Assembly (NCBI GenBank): GCA_031273075.1 | Contig: JAISSM010000033.1 | Coordinates: 1 to 7,976 of the forward strand | DNA length: 7,976 bases | Direction of reading: 5' to 3' | Origin: Rickettsiales bacterium | GTDB taxonomy: Bacteria > Pseudomonadota > Alphaproteobacteria > Rs-D84 | Part shown: positions 1-4,808 of the stretch, one piece after another | How positions within the stretch are numbered: the first letter of the stretch is position 1 | Layout of the letters: the number at the start of each line of letters is the position of its first letter | The notes under the pieces: model-generated | The model's database searches: none | Seen by the model: only the letters and a program-made list of their open reading frames with translations | What the model was told of the DNA's origin: nothing | Made by a program: the position numbers and the translations under genes

Positions 1-1
1 C

Positions 2-610
2 TTTTACGCGAAGGCGGCGACCGACATAGAATATGATTTCTTCGGAGAGTTTGAAGAGGTGGAGGGGATACATAACCGCCGGGATTATGATTTGGGATCG
101 CATACCAAAGGCCCTAAGAATAAGGACAGCACCGCGAAGCTTGATTACAAGGACGCGGAGACCGGCGAAAGTTTCATTCCGTTCGTGATAGAAACGGCGA
201 TGGGGGTGAACCGCGCGATGATGGCGGTCTTGGACAACGCGTACACGGAGGAAAAATTGGAGAATGGCGATACGCGCACAGTCTTGAAAATGAAACCGTC
301 TTTGTCGCCGGTGAAGGCCGCGGTCGTCCCGCTGGCGCGGAATGTTCCGGAACTTTTGAAAACGTCCGAAAAAATAGCGGCGGATTTAAGGCGCCTGAAC
401 CTTGGCCGAATCGTTGTGGAGAACAGCGGCAACATCGGAAAAAATTACCGCCGACATGACGAGATAGGAACCCCGGTTTGCATTACGATCGACCACCAAA
501 CGCTTGAAGACGGTATGGTGACCTTGCGCGACCGCGACACCATGAAGCAAACGCGCGTCAAAATCGCCGACGTCCCCGCGAAAATAAAATCCATTATAGA
601 AGAAGCATAG
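2..610 (+). CDS. glyQS: Glycyl-tRNA synthetase, C-terminal part (5' end outside window)
   Basis: Class II aminoacyl-tRNA synthetase that charges tRNA-Gly with glycine in the cytoplasm. The reading frame is open from base 2, so the gene begins before the window; the GTG at 59 is internal. The first codons read FYAKAATDIEYDF, followed by EGIHNR, the typical lead-in to the end of the catalytic core in single-chain dimeric GlyRS. Motif 3 follows as VIETAMGVNRAMMAVL (codons about 186-233 nt), keeping the motif 3 arginine. The last 100 or so residues form the HGTP anticodon-binding domain, with VKAAVVPLA, GNIGKNYRRHDEIGTP and a closing LRDRDTMKQTRV, all characteristic of the family. The motif 3 stretch ETAMGVNR differs from the EPSAGVDR form I recall for bacterial enzymes. 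The stop is TAG. A repeat block and a bidirectional terminator follow. Identification is secure; only the missing N-terminus is unseen. Confidence 0.95.
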   Translation, partial: FYAKAATDIEYDFFGEFEEVEGIHNRRDYDLGSHTKGPKNKDSTAKLDYKDAETGESFIPFVIETAMGVNRAMMAVLDNAYTEEKLENGDTRTVLKMKPSLSPVKAAVVPLARNVPELLKTSEKIAADLRRLNLGRIVVENSGNIGKNYRRHDEIGTPVCITIDHQTLEDGMVTLRDRDTMKQTRVKIADVPAKIKSIIEEA

Positions 611-640
611 TAAGGCGGGGTGGTTCCTGCCTCCTCCTTG

Positions 641-784
641 CAGAGCCAAGTTCCCCTCTATGGAGGGGTGGCGCGAAGCGCCGGGGTGGTTTTATTCGTC
701 ATCCCGCGACTTTCTCTCTCCTTTGTCACCCCGTGGCTTGACCACGGGGTCCAGTGATAAGTACGCGGGGCAACGCCCCGCGAC
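641..784 (+). repeat. Dispersed hairpin-rich repeat, copy 1
   Basis: This 144-bp block recurs at 1530-1674 in the same orientation with about seven differences (roughly 95% identity). It is a string of stem-loops: CCCCTC/GAGGGG (653-658 with 663-668), GGCGC-GAA-GCGCC (670-682), CCCCGTGG-CTTGA-CCACGGGG (729-749) and CGCGGGGC-AAC-GCCCCGCG (764-782). It has no supported ORF. A fragment resembling its middle, GCGGGGTGGTT, lies just upstream at 615-625 and may be the remnant of another copy. Elements of this style are common between genes in candidate-phyla genomes (recollection). The function is unknown; a REP-like, non-autonomous element is my best reading. Confidence 0.85.
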
Positions 785-788
785 AATC

Positions 789-830
789 ATTGTTAACTGT
801 TAACTATTATTTGCTACCTGCTAATTGCTA
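789..830 (+). repeat. Degenerate 7-bp tandem repeat, six units
   Basis: Six consecutive heptamers read ATTGTTA, ACTGTTA, ACTATTA, TTTGCTA, CCTGCTA and ATTGCTA. They sit between the dispersed repeat and the terminator hairpin. A shorter version with the same unit occupies the equivalent place at 1683-1707, so the two loci share the whole order of repeat, heptamers and terminator. Confidence 0.75.
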
Positions 831-837
831 ATTAAAT

Positions 838-863
838 AAAAATCGCCCGCAAGGGCGATTTTT
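838..863. terminator. Bidirectional intrinsic terminator
   Basis: A perfect 11-bp inverted repeat, AAAAATCGCCC (838-848) and GGGCGATTTTT (853-863), with a GCAA loop. The A/T ends give a U-tract on either strand. It lies between the converging GlyRS gene (+) and the 175-aa gene (-, stop at 874) and can serve both. Confidence 0.9.
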
Positions 864-873
864 ATTTCGCGCG

Positions 874-1401
874 TCACAGACCCTTTGTCAGCAGATCGAA
901 CGCCTTCTTTTCCAACGCCAAATACGAGAAAAATTTTAACGGATTCCTTGACGATCCCGGACACGCGATCAGTTTGCCGACCGGGTCGACATATATTGCG
1001 TCGCCCGACCCCAGCCAGATAAAGTGTAAATTCCCTCTGTTGTCAAAATTGACCGAAACGGATTTGTTATTTTTTACAAGCAACAACTCGGTCGGCGCAT
1101 TGTCGCGCATTGTCAAAACTTCGGAATAGTATTTGAAAATATACGATTTCGACACTTTTAATATCCGGGTTATTATATACTTTCGCTTGATGATTTTGTT
1201 TTCTTGTAATGTCTCCTTTTGCAATATGGAGGACGGCTGGCCTTTTTCATCGCGGGCTAAAACTCTGGCCGGATTGCTGTTGACGGAAACATACTTCCTG
1301 TCCTCTTTCGTCATTTTTGGAAGGGTCTTGAAATCCGCGACATGAAACCGATCCATCAAGCCGCCCATATTGTACATTTGCCCGTTTATGAAATACGCCA
1401 T
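874..1401 (-). CDS. Unrecognised 175-aa protein with FHVAD motif
   Basis: I do not recognise this protein. It begins MAYFINGQMYNMGGL, carries FHVAD at residues 19-23, then a Lys-rich stretch to about residue 75. A mixed hydrophobic middle follows (YIITRILKVSKSYIFKYY, 75-92), then a beta-like part (ELLLVKNNKSVSVNFD, 105-120; HFIWLGSGDAIYVDP, 126-140) and a C-terminal amphipathic helix-like end. There is no signal peptide or clear membrane segment, so it is probably cytosolic. The ATG at 1401 is preceded by AAGGGG (1413-1408) at suitable spacing, which supports the start. FHVAD and its flanking pattern recur in the 199-aa protein at 4205-4804, suggesting a small paralogous family. The gene is a single-gene unit: a TTGACA box lies upstream, a shared terminator downstream, and direct repeats flank it on both sides. 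Confidence 0.75.
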   Translation of the reverse strand: MAYFINGQMYNMGGLMDRFHVADFKTLPKMTKEDRKYVSVNSNPARVLARDEKGQPSSILQKETLQENKIIKRKYIITRILKVSKSYIFKYYSEVLTMRDNAPTELLLVKNNKSVSVNFDNRGNLHFIWLGSGDAIYVDPVGKLIACPGSSRNPLKFFSYLALEKKAFDLLTKGL

Positions 1402-1424
1402 TTTGCGCCCCTTGCTTTGATATT

Positions 1425-1453
1425 ACAATTACACAAACAATACGGTTTGTCAA
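1425..1453 (-). promoter_or_regulatory. Possible promoter of the 175-aa gene
   Basis: On the minus strand a consensus TTGACA box (1453-1448) is followed at 17 bases by a poor -10, AATTGT (1430-1425). A better TAATAT (1425-1420) is too far away at 22 bases. The opening TTGACAAAC matches the promoter of the 199-aa gene at 4171. The -35 is convincing, the -10 is not. Confidence 0.45.
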
Positions 1454-1473
1454 ATCTATCTGATCATGCACTC

Positions 1474-1519
1474 CTCCCCCTCCTTGAGGGGGAGTGGCGG
1501 CTTCGCCGCCGAGGGGGAG
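1474..1519. repeat. GC-rich hairpin element with alternative pairings
   Basis: CTCCCCCTC (1474-1482) pairs perfectly with GAGGGGGAG at 1486-1494 over a CTT loop. Next comes a second stem, GGCGGC-TTC-GCCGCC (1496-1510), and then a second exact GAGGGGGAG (1511-1519). The same C-rich arm can thus pair with either G-rich arm. The layout (C-tract, G-tract, GGCG stem, G-tract) matches the first part of the 144-bp repeats, so this is probably a relative of them. It is non-coding. Confidence 0.75.
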
Positions 1520-1529
1520 CTTAAACATG

Positions 1530-1674
1530 CAGAGCCAAAGTTCCCCTCTATGGAGGGGTGGCGCGAAGCGCCGGGGTGGTTTTATTTGTCATACCGCGAC
1601 TTTCTCTCTCCTTTGTCACCCCGTGGCTTGACCACGGGGTCCAGTGATAAGCACGCGGGGCGTTGCCCCGCGAC
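1530..1674 (+). repeat. Dispersed hairpin-rich repeat, copy 2
   Basis: Second copy of the block at 641-784, in the same orientation, with one inserted A and a few substitutions. The stems are conserved: 1543-1558, 1560-1572, 1619-1639 and 1654-1672. In the last stem the 3-base loop is GTT here and AAC in copy 1, which are reverse complements. It lies between the 5' end of the 175-aa gene and the 3' end of the trigger factor gene, so the two copies bracket the 175-aa gene. Confidence 0.85.
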
Positions 1675-1682
1675 ATTATTTC

Positions 1683-1707
1683 ATTGTTAATTGTTAATTG
1701 TTCATTG
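1683..1707 (+). repeat. 7-bp tandem repeat, about 3.6 units
   Basis: Units read ATTGTTA, ATTGTTA, ATTGTTC, then a partial ATTG. This is the same unit and relative position as the array at 789-830, here next to the trigger factor terminator. Confidence 0.75.
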
Positions 1708-1739
1708 AAATAAAATCCCGCTTTGCGGGGATTTTATTT
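1708..1739. terminator. Intrinsic terminator of the rplM-rpsI-tig operon
   Basis: A-rich AAATAAAATCCC (1708-1719) faces GGGATTTTATTT (1728-1739) around a short GC-rich tip. Read on the minus strand it gives a hairpin with a U-rich 3' arm. The hairpin overlaps the TAA stop of trigger factor (1736-1734), so stop codon and terminator share bases. Its symmetry would also let it act on the plus strand. Confidence 0.85.
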
Positions 1740-2930
1740 GACCGTGCACTTCTCTATCATCGCGTCAAGCACTTTGCGTTCGAACAGCATGCCGTTAAGC
1801 GTCGAAAGTGCGTCTTGATTTTTATTATAGAAATCGTAAACTTCCTTCGGGTCGGGATACCGCGCGGCCTCCGCCCAAATCGCGCCTTGAAGTTCGTCGC
1901 GCCCGACTTTTATTTCACTCCGGTTTCCCCATTGCGCAAGAATAAGGCCCAGCTTCACGCGCCGTTCCGCCTCTTTTTTATCTTTGTTTTCGGACGCCTC
2001 CGTCTCGCGCGCAACCAAACTTTCCGGAAGCGGAAGCCTCACTTTGTCGTAAAGCGCGTCCAAAAGTTGGTTCCGCAAATCGGCCTTTGCCGCGTCTTCG
2101 TTTTGACGCTGAAGAATTTCTTTGACGTCGGCCTTCATTTTTTCGACGGACTCGAACCCGCATTCCTTTGCGAAATTTTCATCCAAGGGGGGCGGCATGG
2201 AACGCCTTGCCTCCGTCACTTTGACCTTGAACGTGGCGTCTTTGCCGGCCAATTCGGGGGAGTGGTATTTTTCCGGAAATTTTACGGCGATCTCGAACTC
2301 GTCGCCCGACGCATGCCCGACGATCTGCTCTTCGAATCCGGGAATGAATTGTCCGCTTCCAAGTTTAAGACTGTGATTTTTTCCTTCGCCGCCGTCGAAT
2401 TTCACGCCGCCGGCAAAGCCGGTGAAATCGATTATCGCGATATCGCCCGAAACGAGTTTATATCCGGCGTCCTGCTTTTGAAAGTCCGCGCGATTGGCGC
2501 GGATATTTTCGATCGCGCTGTCGACGTCGGCGCCCGAAACATCGGCGGCCTTTTTTGAAAGAACGATTCTTTCGAAATCTATCCTGGGCAGTTCGGGAAG
2601 AATATCGAATTCAAGTTCGTATTCGGCGTCGGAACCGTCGGCGTATTTTTTCAAATCGGCCTTGGGCGCGCCGGCGGGTTGGATTTTCTTGTCGTATATA
2701 AGGGCGTTGAGATCGGCGTTGATCAAATCGTTGATCGCGTCCTCGTCGGCGGCGGGGCCGTATTTTTGACGAAGGACAAAGGCGGGAACATGCCCCGGAC
2801 GAAACCCGGCGATATTCGCCTTCTCGCCGTACTTTGCCAAAATTTCGTCGGACTTCGCTTTTATGTCCGCGCCCGGGATCACGCCGGAAACGGAACAGTG
2901 CAAATCCCTGATCCTGTCTTTTTTGATCAT
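1734..2930 (-). CDS. tig: Trigger factor, ribosome-bound chaperone and prolyl isomerase
   Basis: Trigger factor binds beside the ribosomal exit tunnel and shields emerging chains. The 398-aa product has the three expected parts. The N-terminal ribosome-binding domain carries the signature GFRPGHVP at residues 42-49. An FKBP-type isomerase domain spans about 160-243, with IDFTG at 167-171 and GSGQFIPGFEEQIVG at 191-205. The C-terminal chaperone arms run from about 245 to 398 and include YPDPKEVYDFYNKN. The segment between the two arm helices (about residues 305-322) looks shorter than in E. coli, which accounts for the total below the usual 430 or so. The frame stays open to 3059, but the ATG at 2930 fits the family N-terminus and follows the rpsI stop by four bases. 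AAGAGA is a weak ribosome binding site, so coupling to rpsI translation is likely. Third gene of the operon. Confidence 0.95.
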   Translation of the reverse strand: MIKKDRIRDLHCSVSGVIPGADIKAKSDEILAKYGEKANIAGFRPGHVPAFVLRQKYGPAADEDAINDLINADLNALIYDKKIQPAGAPKADLKKYADGSDAEYELEFDILPELPRIDFERIVLSKKAADVSGADVDSAIENIRANRADFQKQDAGYKLVSGDIAIIDFTGFAGGVKFDGGEGKNHSLKLGSGQFIPGFEEQIVGHASGDEFEIAVKFPEKYHSPELAGKDATFKVKVTEARRSMPPPLDENFAKECGFESVEKMKADVKEILQRQNEDAAKADLRNQLLDALYDKVRLPLPESLVARETEASENKDKKEAERRVKLGLILAQWGNRSEIKVGRDELQGAIWAEAARYPDPKEVYDFYNKNQDALSTLNGMLFERKVLDAMIEKCTVK

Positions 2931-2934
2931 GGAT

Positions 2935-3489
2935 TTATCTCTTGCTGAATTGCGTGGACCGGCGCGCCTTGTGGTGCCCGAAATGCTTGCGCTCCACGAC
3001 GCGGCTGTCGCGCGTAAGGAATCCCGCCTTTTTAAGAACGCTGCGAAGATCCGGATCAACCGATTGAAGCGCCTTCGAGACCCCGTGCTTTACGGCGCCC
3101 GCCTGACCGGAGAGACCGCCGCCGGAAACGGTCGCGCGAACGTCGAAACGCCCGAGCGCGTTCGCGACGGTAAAGGGCTGGGTCACGATAAGTTGTAAAA
3201 CCTTGCGGCGAAAATATTCCTCCATGGGACGATTGTTGATTACGAATTGTCCTTTGCCCGGGGCCAGATACACGCGTGCGACGCTGTCCTTGCGCTTTCC
3301 GGTCGCATAGGTGGCGTTGGAAATTTTAAGCTCCGCCTTTTTGTCCGTTTTTGGCGCGGCCGCTTTCGTCGGGGCCGCCTTTGGCGCGACAGCTTTCGGC
3401 GCGGCGGCGGTTTTGATTTTTTTCACTTCTTTCGCTTCCGTTTTGACGACCGTCTTTTTTGCGGCGGCTTTGGTTTTTACTTCTGCCAT
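2935..3489 (-). CDS. rpsI: 30S ribosomal protein uS9 with Ala/Lys/Pro-rich N-terminal tail
   Basis: Small-subunit ribosomal protein whose C-terminal tail reaches the P-site tRNA. Residues 58-184 are a full uS9 core: NATYATGKRKDSVARV, INNRPMEEYF, the family signature GGGLSGQAGAVKHGVSKAL at 123-141, and the conserved end FSKR. The first 55 residues are a low-complexity tail rich in Ala, Lys and Pro, making the protein 184 aa against a usual 130 or so; it is probably a flexible, basic extension. The start overlaps the rplM stop by one base (TAATG) and has a good ribosome binding site, AGAGGT, in the last rplM codons. This arrangement suggests translational coupling within the rplM-rpsI-tig operon. 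Confidence 0.97.
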   Translation of the reverse strand: MAEVKTKAAAKKTVVKTEAKEVKKIKTAAAPKAVAPKAAPTKAAAPKTDKKAELKISNATYATGKRKDSVARVYLAPGKGQFVINNRPMEEYFRRKVLQLIVTQPFTVANALGRFDVRATVSGGGLSGQAGAVKHGVSKALQSVDPDLRSVLKKAGFLTRDSRVVERKHFGHHKARRSTQFSKR

Positions 3490-3971
3490 TATTGACCTCT
3501 TTTATTCTTTTTATTAAGCGAACCGAAATCGATGGCGACCGGCTTCTGCGCGGCGTGCTTGTGATCCGCGCCCGCGTAAACGTGCAACTTTGCAAGCCGC
3601 CTGTCCGCCAATGCGACGCTGTTTCTGCGCCCCATCATGCGCTTTACCGCGTTTTGGACAAGAGTTGTCGGCTTTTCCTCGCGCATTTGGCCGAGAGTGC
3701 GTTCCTTTATCCCGCCGATCCATCCGGTGTGCCGGAAGAATTTGGTCTTTGCGGCCTTGGTCCCGGACAACGCGACCTTGTCCGCGTTTATAATGATGAC
3801 ATTGTCGCCGCAGTCGATGTGCGGAGTGTATGTGGGTTTGTTTTTGCCGCGAAGAATGGTCGCGACATACGCGGCAAGCCGGCCCAATACGATGCCGGTC
3901 GCGTCGATCAGATACCAGTCGGATTTCGCCTCGGCCGCTTTTAAGGATTTTGTAGTCTTGTTTATGTTCAT
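3489..3971 (-). CDS. rplM: 50S ribosomal protein uL13
   Basis: Early-assembling large-subunit ribosomal protein of 160 aa. Family landmarks in order: DWYLIDATGIVLGRLA (18-33), RGKNKPTYTPHIDCGD (41-56), INADKVALSG (61-70), HTGWIGGIKERT (81-92), VKRMMGRR (109-116) and LHVYAGADHKHAAQKP (129-144). The open frame extends to a GTG at 3999-4001. The ATG at 3971 is preferred because AAAGGGG (3983-3977) lies five bases before it, and a family-typical tail of about 17 residues leads into DWYLIDATG. It is the first gene of the operon with rpsI and tig, read from a near-consensus promoter through a leader of about 134 nt. That leader holds a rhythmic CATAAA array whose members overlap the ribosome binding site and codons 2-4, suggesting translational control. 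Confidence 0.96.
   Translation of the reverse strand: MNINKTTKSLKAAEAKSDWYLIDATGIVLGRLAAYVATILRGKNKPTYTPHIDCGDNVIIINADKVALSGTKAAKTKFFRHTGWIGGIKERTLGQMREEKPTTLVQNAVKRMMGRRNSVALADRRLAKLHVYAGADHKHAAQKPVAIDFGSLNKKNKRGQ
3495..3500 (-). promoter_or_regulatory. Ribosome binding site of rpsI inside rplM
   Basis: On the minus strand AGAGGT stands five bases before the rpsI ATG and is formed by the codons before the rplM stop. With the TAATG overlap it places termination and re-initiation at one spot and fixes the rpsI start at 3489. Confidence 0.8.
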
Positions 3972-4063
3972 TTTTACCCCTTTTATGTACATTTTATGCA
4001 CTTTTATGTACCGTTTATGTCCAATTTATGTACATTTTTGACCATGGTAGTACATGTTTTATG
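3961..4063 (-). promoter_or_regulatory. Phased CATAAA array in the rplM leader
   Basis: On the transcript strand CATAAA occurs seven times, with plus-strand starts of its complement at 3961, 3982, 3993, 4003, 4014, 4025 and 4058. The steps are 21, 11, 10, 11, 11 and 33 bases, all close to multiples of 10.5-11. The fullest unit is GTACATAAA. The array lies downstream of the predicted start (about 4105), so it is in the RNA as well as the DNA. The unit at 3987-3982 supplies the first bases of the AAAGGGG ribosome binding site, and the last unit lies in codons 2-4. A repressor or ribosomal-protein target is possible. It resembles no leader family I recognise. Confidence 0.55.
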
Positions 4064-4111
4064 CCCATTTAACAAACACTTGCGCATATTTGATACATAC
4101 AAGTCCGGATA

Positions 4112-4139
4112 ATTATATACTGGAAACGCCAAAAGTCAA
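4112..4139 (-). promoter_or_regulatory. Promoter of rplM-rpsI-tig
   Basis: Minus strand TTGACT (4139-4134), 16-base spacer, consensus TATAAT (4117-4112). The predicted transcription start is near 4105, giving a leader of about 134 nt. The -35 box is embedded in one arm of the inverted repeat at 4135-4175. Confidence 0.85.
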
Positions 4140-4175
4140 GCGGTATCATAATACCGCATATTAAGCCCGCTTGAC
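4135..4175. promoter_or_regulatory. Inverted repeat holding both divergent -35 boxes
   Basis: GTCAAGCGG (4135-4143) and CCGCTTGAC (4167-4175) are a perfect 9-bp inverted repeat. Each arm contains five bases of a -35 hexamer, for rplM on the left and the 199-aa gene on the right. A second inverted repeat, GCGGTAT-CATA-ATACCGC (4140-4157), shares the left arm. A dimeric regulator bound here could act on both promoters; this is inference. Confidence 0.55.
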
Positions 4176-4199
4176 AAACTGTGCGTTTATGGCAATAAT
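4171..4199 (+). promoter_or_regulatory. Promoter of the 199-aa / J-domain operon
   Basis: Consensus TTGACA (4171-4176), 17-base spacer, AATAAT (4194-4199; five of six to TATAAT). The expected transcription start, about seven bases downstream, is 4206, on the ATG at 4205-4207. The mRNA would have essentially no leader, and indeed no ribosome binding site precedes the ATG. Confidence 0.8.
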
Positions 4200-4204
4200 C
4201 TACC

Positions 4205-4804
4205 ATGGTACATAAGAAAAGTTCCAAAATTACCTATATTGCGAATCCGGGGAAATTCCCCGGCGCCAAACTGGTCGAAGAGTTTCATGTTGCGGACTTG
4301 GATTCCATGGAAGTGATGTCGAAGGCGGAGATTATCAAGGAGTCCAGATTTTTAAGGGGCGATCTTCCCGGCGTGCCGAACGCGCCGCCGCCGCCGGAAA
4401 AAGGCTTTCGGGTTTTGCCCGGCGAAAAGGGCGGGGTGAAGGCGTTTTTTGAAAGGGGCCGGACGGGCGCGAACGCTGATGAAGAGTACATAACGATGTG
4501 GGACGTCATATACGAACATTATTACAAACGAACGCTGTACCTTTCCACAAACCGCCTGGTAAACCGCCCGACGGCCCTTAATATGGGCTATATGAAATAC
4601 AGTCCGACATACCGGTTCGATTGGTATGGGTTGATATATATGGTGAACATCAAGGGACCTTTCGGGATCGAAGCGGATATAAATGTAGACACGAAAACGG
4701 GCGGAATGGAAATCAAAAAGATACGCGGGGCCGGCCCGTTTTGGCGCTGGGATACCAAATTCAAAACCTTTATATTGGAACAGGCGCGGGCGCTTACGGC
4801 ATAA
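4205..4804 (+). CDS. Unrecognised 199-aa protein with FHVAD motif, probably leaderless
   Basis: I do not recognise this family. Visible parts: a short basic N-terminus, FHVAD at residues 27-31, a Pro/Gly-rich linker (about 52-77, with four prolines in a row), and an aromatic segment EEYITMWDVIYEHYYKRTLYL (93-113). A likely beta-rich part follows (YRFDWYGLIYMVNI, 136-149; GIEADINVDTKTGGMEI, 154-170), then a tryptophan-containing end (FWRWDTKFKTFIL, 179-191). There is no signal peptide or membrane segment. FHVAD and the overall order (N-terminal motif, YY-containing segment, beta part, helical end) resemble the 175-aa protein at 874-1401. The strong promoter places transcription start at the ATG, and no ribosome binding site is present. 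The next gene starts four bases after the stop, so the two are cotranscribed. Phage or structural roles cannot be argued from this sequence. Confidence 0.75.
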   Translation: MVHKKSSKITYIANPGKFPGAKLVEEFHVADLDSMEVMSKAEIIKESRFLRGDLPGVPNAPPPPEKGFRVLPGEKGGVKAFFERGRTGANADEEYITMWDVIYEHYYKRTLYLSTNRLVNRPTALNMGYMKYSPTYRFDWYGLIYMVNIKGPFGIEADINVDTKTGGMEIKKIRGAGPFWRWDTKFKTFILEQARALTA

Positions 4805-4808
4805 AATT

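Noticed and set aside
59..61. GTG at 59 as the start of GlyRS
   Set aside because: The frame is open to base 2 with matching GlyRS residues upstream, so this is an internal valine.
789..830. Heptamer arrays as a CRISPR
   Set aside because: Units of 7 bases without spacers; no cas genes.
611..873. tRNA or other structured RNA in the hairpin-rich gaps
   Set aside because: No cloverleaf arms, anticodon loop or GTTC T-loop pattern was found; the stems are repeat palindromes.
641..1674. Repeats as insertion sequence ends
   Set aside because: No transposase between or near them, and no clear target duplications; the blocks are strings of hairpins instead.
1698..2558. 286-aa plus-strand open frame
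   Set aside because: It is antisense to trigger factor, whose domains are clear on the other strand; the product is Phe/Arg-rich shadow sequence.
2931..3059. N-terminal extension of trigger factor to 3059
   Set aside because: These 43 residues overlap rpsI, look like shadow sequence, and precede a start that matches the family N-terminus.
3972..4001. GTG start ten codons upstream for rplM
   Set aside because: The ATG at 3971 has the ribosome binding site directly before it; the upstream codons are part of the CATAAA array.
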